DNA of 64,000 nucleotides from JAMOQA01 sp964420365 (lineage in GTDB: Bacteria > Acidobacteriota > Polarisedimenticolia > J045), in NCBI GenBank assembly GCA_964420365.1, contig CAYQTA010000005.1:1-64000 (forward strand), read 5' to 3'. The notes under the pieces are model-generated. The model was not told the origin of the DNA, searched no databases, and saw only the letters and a list, made by a program, of their open reading frames with translations. Position 1 is the first letter of the stretch, and each line of letters opens with the position of its first letter. The translations under genes were made by a program, and so were the position numbers. Of the stretch, positions 1-8,520 are shown one piece after another.

Positions 1-1
1 G

Positions 2-970
2 ATGCCTCCGAGAGTCGGTGCCCACATGTCGATCGCCGGGGGGATCGACCTCGCCGTCGACCGGGCGGTCGCCCTCGGCTGCGAGGCGCTCCAGGTGTTC
101 ACGAAGTCGTCGAACCAGTGGAAGGCGCGGCCCCTGGACCCGGGCGAGGTTGCCCGGTTCCGCGAGAAGGTCGAGCGGGCGGGCCTCCAGCCGGTGATCG
201 CCCACGACTCGTACCTGGTCAACGTCGGCTCGCCGGACGACGGCCTGTGGCGGAAGTCGCTCGACGCGCTGCTGGTCGAGGTGGAGCGGTGCGAGGCGCT
301 GGGGATTCCCTACCTGGTGATGCATCCCGGATCGCACCGGGGCGCCGGCGAGGAGGCCTGCTTCGACCGGATCGCGGCGGCGATCGACGAGATCCACGAG
401 CGGCACCCGGAACCGCTGGTGACGATCCTGCTGGAGAACACGGCGGGACAGGGGACGAACGTCGGCCACCGGTTCGAGCACCTGGCCGAGATCCGGGAGC
501 GGCTCGCCCACCCGGAGCGGGTCGCGGTCTGCTTCGACACCCAGCACGCCTTCGCCGCCGGCTACGACCTGGTCTCCCCCGAGGGATGGACGGCGACGTG
601 GAGGCAGTTCGACCGGGTCCTCGGCAGGAAGCTGCTCCGGGTCCTGCACCTCAACGACTCGAAGAAGCCGCTCGGGTCCCGGGTCGACCGGCACGAGCAC
701 ATCGGTTTCGGCGAGCTCGGGCCGGCCCCGTTCCTGCGGATCATGAACGAGCCCCGTTTCGACGGGCTGGTCGCCGCGATCGAGACCGAGAAGGGGGAGG
801 ACTGCCGGGAGGATCTCCAGAACCTGTACGTGCTGCGCAGGCTCGTCGGCAGGAAGCGGCCGCCGACCCGTGACCGGCTCGAGGCGTGGTGGAAGGAGGC
901 CGTCGCCGGCGGCCTCCCGGTGCTCCCGGGCGCCCGCAGAGGGCGACGGTCGTCGCGTCGTCGGCGCTAG
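2..970 (+). CDS. nfo: Endonuclease IV (deoxyribonuclease IV)
   Basis: AP endonuclease of base-excision repair, cutting 5' of abasic sites with a zinc cluster. The 322-residue protein shows the single TIM-barrel family order: GAHMSIAGG (residues 6-14), FTKSSNQW (about 33-40), MHPGSHRG with His108, ILLENTAGQG around Glu145, CFDTQHAFAAGYD starting at Cys177, and the HLNDSKKPLGSR / HEHIGFGE block near 215-240. These segments carry the family's His, Asp and Glu zinc ligands. The ATG one base into the window is where the family normally begins, so the gene looks complete, although any upstream ribosome site is outside. It is longer than the usual ~285 residues because of an arginine-rich tail. queE starts 16 bases later on the same strand. 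Confidence 0.95.
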   Translation: MPPRVGAHMSIAGGIDLAVDRAVALGCEALQVFTKSSNQWKARPLDPGEVARFREKVERAGLQPVIAHDSYLVNVGSPDDGLWRKSLDALLVEVERCEALGIPYLVMHPGSHRGAGEEACFDRIAAAIDEIHERHPEPLVTILLENTAGQGTNVGHRFEHLAEIRERLAHPERVAVCFDTQHAFAAGYDLVSPEGWTATWRQFDRVLGRKLLRVLHLNDSKKPLGSRVDRHEHIGFGELGPAPFLRIMNEPRFDGLVAAIETEKGEDCREDLQNLYVLRRLVGRKRPPTRDRLEAWWKEAVAGGLPVLPGARRGRRSSRRRR

Positions 971-986
971 GCCCGGGGGAGTCGGC

Positions 987-1676
987 ATGGCGGCGCGAAG
1001 GCGGCGGGATGGGGGGGACGCGGTACCGGCGGGAACGCTGCGGATCGCGGAGATCTTCGCGTCGATCCAGGGCGAGGGGACCCGCGCGGGGCTGCCCACC
1101 GCCTTCGTACGGGTCGCCGGGTGCGCCCTCCGTTGCCGCTGGTGCGACACCACCTGGGCCTTCGAGGGAGGCGAGGTGATGGAGGTCGACGAGGTTGCCG
1201 AGGCGGTCCTGGCCACGGGGCTCCGGCACGTCTGCCTGACCGGGGGCGAGCCGCTCCTCCAGGCGGCGATCCCCGGCCTTGCCCACCGGCTCGCCGTTCG
1301 CGAGGGGCTCGACGTGGTCGTCGAGACCGGGGGCGACCGGGACATCTCGCTGCTTCCGGCTCCCGTCGTCCGGATCCTGGACATCAAGCTGCCCGGATCG
1401 GGCATGATGGATCGAATGGACCGGGCCAACCTGGGCCGCCTGCGGCCCGGGGACGAGGTCAAGATGGTGGTCGCCGACCGGCGTGACTACGAGGAGGCCC
1501 GCCGCATCGTGCGGGAGGAGCTGGCGGGGTTCCGGGGCGAGGTGCTGCTCGCGCCGGTGCACGGAGAACTCGACCCGGCGGAGCTCGCGGACTGGATCCT
1601 GGCAGACCGGCTGGCGGTCCGGTTCCAGCTCCAGCTCCACAAGGTGGTCTGGCCGGGCCGGGAGCGGGGGGCCTGA
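987..1676 (+). CDS. queE: 7-carboxy-7-deazaguanine synthase (radical SAM)
   Basis: Radical SAM enzyme that contracts the pterin ring of 6-carboxytetrahydropterin to 7-carboxy-7-deazaguanine in the preQ0/queuosine pathway. In the 229-residue product the cluster motif is Cys46-x3-Cys50-x2-Cys53 (GCALRCRWCDTTWAF), preceded by FASIQGEGT and followed by LTGGEPLLQ, as in the family. I chose the ATG at 987 because GGGGGAG lies just upstream and only about 20 residues precede the conserved IFASIQGEG. An upstream in-frame start at 870 would add a low-complexity Arg/Gly-rich stretch lying inside nfo. The stop is two bases from the transporter start. queA and tgt follow further down; queC, queD and queF are not in the window. 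Confidence 0.93.
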   Translation: MAARRRRDGGDAVPAGTLRIAEIFASIQGEGTRAGLPTAFVRVAGCALRCRWCDTTWAFEGGEVMEVDEVAEAVLATGLRHVCLTGGEPLLQAAIPGLAHRLAVREGLDVVVETGGDRDISLLPAPVVRILDIKLPGSGMMDRMDRANLGRLRPGDEVKMVVADRRDYEEARRIVREELAGFRGEVLLAPVHGELDPAELADWILADRLAVRFQLQLHKVVWPGRERGA

Positions 1677-1678
1677 CG

Positions 1679-3157
1679 ATGATCGGCGAGGGCAGGCGGG
1701 GACTCCCGGCCCGGGCCGGGTTCTGGGTCGGCCTCGCGGGGTTCGCGCTGCTGGCGTTCGTGCCCCTCGGGGACCCGGCGACCGCCCCGGCCCGCAAGAT
1801 GGCCGGGGTCGCGTTCCTGATGGCCTGCTGGTGGGTGACCGAGGCGCTGCCCCTCGCCGCCACCGGCCTCGTGCCGCTGGTCGCGTTCCCTTTCCTCGGG
1901 CTGCTGCCGGCGGCGGAGACGTCCCGGGAGTACGGCCACCACCTGATCCTGCTCTTCCTCGCGGGCTTCCTGCTGGCGACCGCGCTGACCCGCTGGGGGC
2001 TCGACCGGCGCCTCGCCCTCGCGGTGGTCGCCGCCGTCGGCGCCGGCCCGCGGCGGATCGTCCTCGGCCTGATGGTGGCGACCGCCTTCCTGTCGATGTG
2101 GGTGAGCAACTCCGCGACCGCGGCGATGATGATGCCGGTCGGCCTCGCGCTGGTGGAGCACGCCGCCGCCGAGGCCAGGCGGGCCGGCCTGGCCATCGAC
2201 ACCCGCCCGGGGCACTTCCGGTTCGGCACGGCGGTGATGCTCGGGATCGCGTGGGCGGCGTCGATCGGCGGCGTCGGGACGATCGTCGGCACCCCCCCGA
2301 ACGTGCTCCTCGTCGCGATGCTGGACGACGCGGCCGGCGTCCGGGTCGGTTTCGCCGAGTGGATGCTGGTGGGCGTCCCGGTGGTGGTGCTGACGCTGCC
2401 CCTCGTCTGGCTGTGGCTGGTCGGTGGCGCGTACCGGCCCGAGCTGGACGAGCTGCCCGGGGGGCGGGAGGTGGTCCGCCGCGCCCGCGCGGAGCTCGGG
2501 CCGATGGGCCCGGGGGCCCGGCGCGTCGCGCTGATCGTCTTCCTGACCGCGGTCGCGTGGATCACCCGGCCCCTGTGGGACGGCTTCCTGCCGGAGCCGG
2601 GGATGCTGAAGGACGCCTCGGTGGGGGTCGCCGGGGCCCTCGCGCTCTTCCTCGTGCCGAGCGGCGAGCCGGATCGTCCCGCCCTCCTCGACCGGAGCGC
2701 CTGGCGGGAGATCCCGTGGAACGTGCTGCTCCTGTTCGGCGGGGGGCTGGCCCTCGCGAAGGGGTTCGTCTCCTCGGGACTGGCGAGGCTGCTGGGGCAG
2801 GCGGCGGTCGGCCTCGCCCACGTGCCGCTGCCGCTCTTCCTGCTCGTGCTCGGCGCGGCGGTGATCGTCCTGACCGAGTTCGCGTCGAACACCGCCTCGA
2901 CGGCGATGGTCCTCCCGCTTCTCGCGGCGACCGCCGCGGCCCTCGGGCTGCCGGCTCCGCTCCTCATGGTCCCCGCCGCCCTCGCCGCCTCGATGGCGTT
3001 CATGATGCCGGCGGGCACGCCCCCGAACGCGATCGTCTTCGGCACCGGCTACGTGCGCATCCGCCAGATGCTCTTCGCCGGCGTCGTCGCCGACCTCCTC
3101 GCCCTCGCCGTCATCGAGGCGGTCACCCTCGGCATCGTCCCCCGCCTGTTCGGGTGA
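1679..3157 (+). CDS. SLC13/DASS-family anion:sodium symporter
   Basis: Inner-membrane carrier of the divalent anion:sodium symporter family (di/tricarboxylate, sulfate or phosphate type). The 492 residues are almost entirely hydrophobic helices. They contain the two inverted-repeat signature pairs: SNSATAAMMMPV (about 143-154) with GTPPNVLLVA (about 203-212), and SNTASTAMVLP (about 401-411) with GTPPNAIVFGTG (about 446-457). These Ser-Asn-Thr-like and GTPPN hairpins bind sodium and substrate in characterised members. The start lies 2 bases after queE, so the two are probably translated together. The queuosine-gene context is unusual; I cannot predict the substrate from sequence. Confidence 0.88.
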   Translation: MIGEGRRGLPARAGFWVGLAGFALLAFVPLGDPATAPARKMAGVAFLMACWWVTEALPLAATGLVPLVAFPFLGLLPAAETSREYGHHLILLFLAGFLLATALTRWGLDRRLALAVVAAVGAGPRRIVLGLMVATAFLSMWVSNSATAAMMMPVGLALVEHAAAEARRAGLAIDTRPGHFRFGTAVMLGIAWAASIGGVGTIVGTPPNVLLVAMLDDAAGVRVGFAEWMLVGVPVVVLTLPLVWLWLVGGAYRPELDELPGGREVVRRARAELGPMGPGARRVALIVFLTAVAWITRPLWDGFLPEPGMLKDASVGVAGALALFLVPSGEPDRPALLDRSAWREIPWNVLLLFGGGLALAKGFVSSGLARLLGQAAVGLAHVPLPLFLLVLGAAVIVLTEFASNTASTAMVLPLLAATAAALGLPAPLLMVPAALAASMAFMMPAGTPPNAIVFGTGYVRIRQMLFAGVVADLLALAVIEAVTLGIVPRLFG

Positions 3158-3219
3158 CTCCCGCGCCCCGCGCGTGCCGGCGGCCGGGGGCCGGGAGGTC
3201 TGGTAGCCTGACGCGCGAG

Positions 3220-4314
3220 ATGAGCCGGGTGGACCTCTACGACTACGAGCTGCCGCCGGGGCGGATCGCCCAGGAGGCGGTGGAGCCGCGGGACGCGGCC
3301 CGCCTGCTCGTCCTGCGTCCCGGCGAGGACCCGGAGCGGCTCGACCGGTACGTGCGCGACCTGCCGGGGCTGCTCCGCCCCGGGGACCTGCTCGTCGTCA
3401 ACGACACGCGGGTGATCCCGGCCCGGGTCCACGGCAGCAAGCCGACCGGCGGCCGGGTGGAGCTGTTCTTCACCGAGCGCCTGGCGACCGGGACCTCCGG
3501 CGGCACCACCCGGGAGACGTGGCGGGTGCTCCTCGGCGCGTCCCGGGCGCCCCGCGAGGGCGGTGCGATCGAGCTGCCGGGCGGCTGGCGCGCGCGGGTC
3601 ACCCGGGCTCCCGGACCGGGCGGCGAGGCGCGGGTCGAGGTGACCGGCCCCGGAACCGTGCGGGAGCTGCTCGACCGGTACGGGGAGCCTCCCCTCCCTC
3701 CCTACATCCGGAGGTCGCCCGGCGACCCGCGTCTCGACCGGGACCGGGAGCGCTACCAGACGGTCTTCGCACGGGCGGAGGGGGCCCTGGCCGCACCGAC
3801 CGCCGGGCTCCACTTCACGCCGCAACTCCTGGCCCGGCTCGCGGAACGGGGGATCCGGACGACCCGGGTCACCCTCCACGTCGGGGAGGGGACCTTCCGC
3901 CCGGTCCGGGTGGACACCCTCGAGGAGATCCGCCTCCACGAGGAGCGGTTCGAGGTGCCGGAGGAGGCCTCGCGGGCGATCGCGGAGACCCGGGCGGCCG
4001 GCGGGCGGATCGTTGCCGTGGGCACCACCGTGACCCGCGCCCTCGAGTCCCGGCCGGGCCCGGCCGGCGGCGCCCCGGAGCCCGGCGGCGGGCGCACCGA
4101 CCTGTTCATCGCCCCGGGGCACCGGTTCCGGTTCGTCGACGTGCTGCTGACCAACTTCCACCTGCCCCGTTCGACCCTGCTGATGCTGGTCGCCGCGTTC
4201 GCGGGACGGGAGCGGGTGCTCGCGGCCTACCGGCACGCGGTCGCGGCGGGCTACCGGTTCTATTCCTACGGCGACGCGATGCTGGTCCACCGCGCCGCGG
4301 AGGCGGCCCCGTGA
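3220..4314 (+). CDS. queA: tRNA preQ1(34) S-adenosylmethionine ribosyltransferase-isomerase
   Basis: Transfers and isomerises the ribose of SAM onto preQ1 at tRNA position 34, giving epoxyqueuosine. The 364-residue protein opens with DLYDYELPPGRIAQEAVEPRDAA (split here: DLYDYELPP, RIAQEAVEPRD), then LLVVNDTRVIPARV, TGGRVELFF, the signature APTAGLHFT (around 190-200) and LTNFHLPRSTLLMLVAAFAG near the end. The ATG at 3220 matches the family start. There is no Shine-Dalgarno sequence at normal spacing, but TAGCCT (3204-3209) sits 10 bases upstream, so the message may be leaderless. Its TGA stop overlaps the GTG start of tgt (GTGA). Confidence 0.95.
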   Translation: MSRVDLYDYELPPGRIAQEAVEPRDAARLLVLRPGEDPERLDRYVRDLPGLLRPGDLLVVNDTRVIPARVHGSKPTGGRVELFFTERLATGTSGGTTRETWRVLLGASRAPREGGAIELPGGWRARVTRAPGPGGEARVEVTGPGTVRELLDRYGEPPLPPYIRRSPGDPRLDRDRERYQTVFARAEGALAAPTAGLHFTPQLLARLAERGIRTTRVTLHVGEGTFRPVRVDTLEEIRLHEERFEVPEEASRAIAETRAAGGRIVAVGTTVTRALESRPGPAGGAPEPGGGRTDLFIAPGHRFRFVDVLLTNFHLPRSTLLMLVAAFAGRERVLAAYRHAVAAGYRFYSYGDAMLVHRAAEAAP

Positions 4315-5435
4315 GCGGCGCGGCGCTCCGCTTCACCGTGACGGCCCGGGACGGGGAGGCCCGGGCGGGCATCCTCGTGACGCGCCGCGGCGAGGTGCGG
4401 ACGCCCGCGTTCATGCCGGTCGGGACGGCCGGTTCGGTCAAGGGCCTGATGCCCGGCGAGGTGCGGGAACTCGGGGCGGAGATCGTCCTCGCCAACACCT
4501 ACCACCTGCACGTCCGACCGGGCGAGGAGCTGGTCCGGCGGCTCGGGGGGCTGCACCGCTGTTCCGGCTGGGACGGCCCGATCCTGGCCGACTCCGGGGG
4601 ATACCAGGTGTTCTCCCTCGCGCGCCGGCGCTCGATCGACGACGACGGCGTCACCTTCCTGGACCACGTCGAGGGCAGGCCGCGGCGGCTCGACCCGGAG
4701 ACCTCGATCCGGATCCAGGAGGCCCTCGGCGCGGACGTCATGATGCCCCTCGACGACTGCACCGGCGCACCGACCGACCGGGACGAGGCCGCCCGGGCGA
4801 TGCGGCGGACCCTCGCGTGGCTCCCCCGGAACGTCGCCGCCCGGACCGATCCGACCGCGGCCCTGTTCGGGATCGTCCAGGGCGGAATCTTCGACGACCT
4901 CCGGCAGGAGAGCCTCGAGGCGACCGTGGAGCACGGCCTCGACGGCACCGCGCTGGGCGGCGTCGCCGTGGGGGAGGGGCGGGAGGAGGTCTACCGGGTG
5001 GTGGCGACCTTCGGGCCGCGGCTGCCGGCGGACCGGCCCCGGTACCTGATGGGGATCGGGCGGCCCGAGGACCTGCTCCACGCGATCGCCTCCGGTTTCG
5101 ACCTGTTCGACTGCGTGCTGCCGACCCGGCACGGGCGGACCGCCCAGCTCTTCACGTCCCGCGGCGTCCTCAACATGCGCAACGCCCGCTTCCGGGAGGA
5201 TCCGCGCCCGCCGGACCCGGACTGCTCCTGCCCGGTCTGCCGGACCTTCTCCCGGGCGTGGCTCCGGCACCTGTACGTCTCGGGCGAGATGCTCGGGCCC
5301 CGGGCGGGGACGATCCACAACCTCTGGTACTACCTGGACCTGCTCCGGCGGGCCCGTGCGGCGATCGGGGAGGGGCGCTACGCCGCGTTCCACCGCGAGA
5401 CGGTGGCCCGCATGGAGGCCGGGGAGGACGAATGA
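4311..5435 (+). CDS. tgt: Queuine/preQ1 tRNA-guanine transglycosylase
   Basis: Exchanges guanine 34 of GUN-anticodon tRNAs for preQ1. In the 374-residue protein the general acid/base Asp is in LADSGGYQVFSL (about 95-106), the nucleophile Asp in FDCVLPTRHGRTAQLF (about 265-280), and the zinc site is CSCPVC followed by the RHLY histidine (about 305-325), all intact. FGIVQGG and GGVAVGEG are also present. The GTG start overlaps the queA stop. A start further upstream would run into queA. Its own stop overlaps the ATG of the phosphoesterase gene (ATGA). Together with queA and queE it indicates queuosine synthesis in this organism. Confidence 0.96.
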   Translation: MSGAALRFTVTARDGEARAGILVTRRGEVRTPAFMPVGTAGSVKGLMPGEVRELGAEIVLANTYHLHVRPGEELVRRLGGLHRCSGWDGPILADSGGYQVFSLARRRSIDDDGVTFLDHVEGRPRRLDPETSIRIQEALGADVMMPLDDCTGAPTDRDEAARAMRRTLAWLPRNVAARTDPTAALFGIVQGGIFDDLRQESLEATVEHGLDGTALGGVAVGEGREEVYRVVATFGPRLPADRPRYLMGIGRPEDLLHAIASGFDLFDCVLPTRHGRTAQLFTSRGVLNMRNARFREDPRPPDPDCSCPVCRTFSRAWLRHLYVSGEMLGPRAGTIHNLWYYLDLLRRARAAIGEGRYAAFHRETVARMEAGEDE

Positions 5436-6442
5436 ACGGTCCGGTCCGCTCCCGGGACCTCGTCGTCGCCGCCGATCCCCACGTCGGGCGGGACGACCCG
5501 GACCTCCCCGGGTTCCTCGCCTGGCTCGCCGCCCGGCGGGAGGACGCGGGGACGGTCGTCCTCCTCGGGGATCTCTTTTCTCTCTGGCTGGGGCTGCCCC
5601 GCTGGACCGAGCCCCACCACCGGGCGGTCCTCGACGCCTGCGCGGGGCTCCGGGCGGCGGGCGTGCGGGTCGTTCTCGTCGAGGGGAACCGGGAGCTCTG
5701 GGCGGAGCCGTGGGCGGGCCGGGCATTCGACGTGGTCGCCCGGGAATGGCGGTGCGAGACCCCCGGCGGGACCCGCTGGATCTTCCTCCACGGGGACCTG
5801 CTGAACCGGGACGACCGGCGGAACCTGGTCTTCCAGGCGGTCGTCCGGTCCCGATGGACGCGGGCGTTCTTCCGCGCGCTGCCGGCGGCGGCGGCCCTCG
5901 GGGTGGGGCGCCGGCTCGAGCGGGCCCTCCGGGCCCGGTACCGGCGGCCCCGGACGGCACCGGCCCCCGCGCACCTGGCCGCCTGGGCCCGGGACCTGCG
6001 GCGCCGGGGCACGGCGGCGGCCCTCGGTCACTTCCACGTGGAGCTCCACCGGCCGGCCGGCGGGCCCGGCGAGACGGACCTCTGGCTCGTCCCGGACTGG
6101 CGGGCGGCGCGCCGGTACCTGCGGATCCCGGAGGCAGGCGTGCCGCGCTTCGAGGAGGGGGAGCCGCCGCCGGGGCCGCGTCCCCGCATCGCGGGAGCGG
6201 AACCGGCACCCGGCGGCAGCCTGCTCCTGCGCCTCGCCGGGCCGGTGCCCCTGCCGCGCCCGGGCGCGTTCGTCGCCGTCGACGGGGGCGAGGGACCCGA
6301 GGTTCGGCGCGGTCGAATCCTCGAGGTCCGGGGGGATGCGGACGGCGACACGGTCCTGGTGGTTCGGCTCGAGGGCGGACCGCCGGTTCGGCCCGGGGAC
6401 CGGCTGATCCTTCCCGGAAGGGAGGCCCCGGATGTCCCGTGA
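5432..6442 (+). CDS. Calcineurin-like metallophosphoesterase with C-terminal extension
   Basis: Predicted dinuclear-metal phosphoesterase resembling the UDP-2,3-diacylglucosamine hydrolase (LpxH) group, but substrate unproven. Over the first ~225 residues the five metallophosphatase motifs are visible: ADPHVG (D-x-H), LLGDLFSLW, VEGNRELW, FLHGDLLN and GHFHVELH. The protein is 336 residues, against about 240 for LpxH. The extra ~100 C-terminal residues look beta-rich (LLLRLAGPVPL, GAFVAVDGG, ILEVRG, TVLVVRLEGG) and I do not recognise the domain. ATG overlaps the tgt stop, and the 3' end overlaps the ureohydrolase start by 11 bases, so expression is coupled to queA-tgt. Confidence 0.8.
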   Translation: MNGPVRSRDLVVAADPHVGRDDPDLPGFLAWLAARREDAGTVVLLGDLFSLWLGLPRWTEPHHRAVLDACAGLRAAGVRVVLVEGNRELWAEPWAGRAFDVVAREWRCETPGGTRWIFLHGDLLNRDDRRNLVFQAVVRSRWTRAFFRALPAAAALGVGRRLERALRARYRRPRTAPAPAHLAAWARDLRRRGTAAALGHFHVELHRPAGGPGETDLWLVPDWRAARRYLRIPEAGVPRFEEGEPPPGPRPRIAGAEPAPGGSLLLRLAGPVPLPRPGAFVAVDGGEGPEVRRGRILEVRGDADGDTVLVVRLEGGPPVRPGDRLILPGREAPDVP

Positions 6443-7481
6443 GCTGCCGCCCCTCGCCCCGGCCCCCGTGCCGCCCGATCCTCCGCGGGAGCCGCGGGAG
6501 GTCGACCCGGACGCTCCCCGGGTCGCGCCGGGGAGCGCCTTCGACCTGGGGATTCCGCCGGAGGAGGCCCGGGTCCTGCTGATCCCGGTGCCGTGGGAAG
6601 CGACCGTCTCCGGGGGAACCGGCACCATCGACGGGCCCGGGGCGACCCTGGCCGCCTCGGCCGAGATCGATCTCCATGACATGGCGGCGGGGGAGGCGTG
6701 GCGGGGAGGGATCGCCGCCCTCTCGGAACCCGCGGGGCTGCGGGAGCGTTCCCGGGAGGCGGCCCGCCTCGCGGCGCGGGCCCGGGAGGGGGACTCCGCG
6801 GCGGCGTCCCGCGTGGACGGCCTCGCCGCGGAGCTCTGGTCCTGGCTCGAGGACGCGGTCGGTCGGACCCTGGCCTCCGGGCGGCTGCCCCTCGTTCTCG
6901 GCGGGGAGCATGGTCTTTCCCCGGGCGCGTTCCGGGCGGCGGCCCGCCACGCGCCGGGCCTCGGGATCCTGCACGTCGACGCCCACGCGGACCTGCGGGA
7001 GAGCTACGAGGGGATGCGCTCGTCCCATGCCTCGGCCCTCGCCCGCGCCCTCGAGCTGCCCGGGGTGGCCCGGGTCGTCCAGGTCGGCCTGCGGGACGTT
7101 TCCCGGGAGGAGGTCCTGGTGGCCCGGGATGCCGGAACGCGCGTCCGCTGGTTCGACGAGGTGACGATCGCCGGGAGGGTCCTCGCGGGGGAGCCGTTCG
7201 CGGAAATCGCCCGGGAGGCGGTGGCCTCCCTGCCGGGGACCGCCTGGGTCAGCCTCGACGTGGACGGGCTCGATCCCTCCCTGTGCCCCGGGACGGGCAC
7301 GCCGGTGCCGGGAGGTCTCTCGTTCCGGGAGATCTCGTTCCTGCTGGGGGAGATCGTCCGCTCGGGGCGCCGTCTCCTGGGGGCGGACGTGGTCGAGGTC
7401 GGTCCGGGCCCGTGGGACGGCCAGGTGGCCGCCCGCCTGGTCTACCGGCTCGCCGGCTGGGCGACCGCCGCTGCCCGCTGA
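6432..7481 (+). CDS. Arginase/agmatinase-family ureohydrolase
   Basis: Manganese ureohydrolase acting on a guanidino or formimino substrate; agmatine, arginine and formiminoglutamate are all possible. The 349-residue protein has a proline-rich N terminus of about 45 residues, then GGEHGLS, HVDAHADLR and DVDGLDPS, the three segments that carry the His and Asp ligands of the Mn pair, followed by GTGTPVPGGLSF and GADVVEVGP. All metal ligands appear present. It overlaps the phosphoesterase gene by 11 bases and ends the coupled queA-tgt run. An arginine decarboxylase at the far end of the window makes agmatinase plausible, but the genes are unlinked. Confidence 0.85.
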   Translation: MSRELPPLAPAPVPPDPPREPREVDPDAPRVAPGSAFDLGIPPEEARVLLIPVPWEATVSGGTGTIDGPGATLAASAEIDLHDMAAGEAWRGGIAALSEPAGLRERSREAARLAARAREGDSAAASRVDGLAAELWSWLEDAVGRTLASGRLPLVLGGEHGLSPGAFRAAARHAPGLGILHVDAHADLRESYEGMRSSHASALARALELPGVARVVQVGLRDVSREEVLVARDAGTRVRWFDEVTIAGRVLAGEPFAEIAREAVASLPGTAWVSLDVDGLDPSLCPGTGTPVPGGLSFREISFLLGEIVRSGRRLLGADVVEVGPGPWDGQVAARLVYRLAGWATAAAR

Positions 7482-7494
7482 CGCCCGCCCTTGC

Positions 7495-7519
7495 ACGGTC
7501 CCCGCCGGGGATCCACCGT
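7495..7519 (+). terminator. Hairpin between ureohydrolase and HDOD genes
   Basis: ACGGT (7495-7499) can pair with ACCGT (7515-7519), enclosing CCCC-GCC-GGGG with a small ATCC bulge. No T-run follows. It could be a weak terminator, an RNA-processing stem or chance in GC-rich DNA. Confidence 0.25.
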
Positions 7520-7566
7520 ACCCGGGGGAGGTGCGCGCGGGGAGACCGCCCCGCCCGGGAGGTTCC

Positions 7567-8424
7567 ATGACGAGCCCGGTCCTCGACCAGGTCGAGCGCC
7601 TCGAGCCGCTGCCGGCCACCCTGGCCCGGCTGGTGCCGGCCCTGACCGACGAGCGGACGACCGCGCAGGAGATCTCGGAAATCCTCGAGAACGACCCGGC
7701 CCTCTCGGCCAACGTCCTCCGGGCGGCAAACTCCAGCCTCTACGGGGGACGGTTCGAGATTCGGCGGGTGCGGGACGCCGTCGTCCGCCTGGGGCTCGAG
7801 ACGATCCTCCAGATGGCGCTCGGTCCGCACCTGAAGGCCATGGCGGTGCCCGCGGGGCTCTACGATCTCGGCGAGGACGAGCTGCTGCTCCACGCGGCCC
7901 TCGTCTCCTGGGCCGCCGGGGAGATCGCGCGGCGCCGTCCGGAGGCGGGAATCCCCTCGACCGCGGGTCTCGCCGGGCTTCTTCACGACCTGGGCAAGCT
8001 GCTGATGGCCCGCTACCTGGAGGCGGACCCGGACGCGGTCCGGGAACTCGCGGCCCGGGAGGGAATTCCCTTCGTCGAGGCGGAACGGAGGCTCTTCGGC
8101 GTCGACCATGCCGAGGTCGGTGGGCGGATGGCGGAGAAGTGGGGCTTCCCCCCGGAGGTCCTCGTCGCCATCCGGGACCACCATGCCGACCCGCTTCCCG
8201 CCGGGCACCCGGTCCTCGATGCCGTGGTGCTGGCCAACTACGTCGCCAAGACGGTCGGCATCGGCCTCGGGGCCGAGGGGATGAACTTCGCCGTCGACCC
8301 TGCCTGCCGTGAGCGGATCGGAATGGACGAGGGTGACTTCGAGCTCCTGTGCGCCGATGCCGCCCTGCGCCTCGATCAGCTCCGGGAGGCGTACGGGTTG
8401 AGCCCCGCGCCGTCGGTGGGATAA
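7567..8424 (+). CDS. HDOD-domain protein
   Basis: HDOD proteins are HD-fold signalling modules usually lacking phosphodiesterase activity. This 285-residue protein is essentially one HDOD domain: LPATLARLVPAL near the start, ILENDPALSANVLRAANSS (about 38-56), a central helical part, GLLHDLGKLL (about 139-148) that keeps an HD pair, then DHAEVGGRMAEKWGFP and DHHADP. The last 50 residues include a DACRL-like helical tail. The ATG at 7567 follows GGGAGG. It stands alone as a signalling protein, 85 bases after the ureohydrolase gene. The stop TAA lies inside the -10 box of the promoter for the next gene. Partner unknown. Confidence 0.85.
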   Translation: MTSPVLDQVERLEPLPATLARLVPALTDERTTAQEISEILENDPALSANVLRAANSSLYGGRFEIRRVRDAVVRLGLETILQMALGPHLKAMAVPAGLYDLGEDELLLHAALVSWAAGEIARRRPEAGIPSTAGLAGLLHDLGKLLMARYLEADPDAVRELAAREGIPFVEAERRLFGVDHAEVGGRMAEKWGFPPEVLVAIRDHHADPLPAGHPVLDAVVLANYVAKTVGIGLGAEGMNFAVDPACRERIGMDEGDFELLCADAALRLDQLREAYGLSPAPSVG

Positions 8425-8425
8425 T
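8398..8425 (+). promoter_or_regulatory. Sigma70-type promoter overlapping the HDOD 3' end
   Basis: TTGAGC (8398-8403), 16-base spacer, GATAAT (8420-8425), with TGG directly before the -10 (extended -10, TGGGATAAT). The TAA stop of the HDOD gene (8422-8424) is inside the -10. It should drive the HEAT-repeat lipoprotein, whose GTG is about 90 bases downstream of the expected start. Confidence 0.6.
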
Positions 8426-8520
8426 CACGGCGTAAGTCCTGCCCACGATCCGCCCGTGTCGGGGTCGCGCCCCCGGCGGGGCGCTCGGTCCCGGCCCGGC
8501 CGGGAGAGAAGGAGGTTCCC

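Noticed and set aside
4266..7712. Minus-strand frame of more than 1100 codons opposite tgt and the ureohydrolase gene
   Set aside because: Shadow of well-supported plus-strand genes. No signal, domain or ribosome site.
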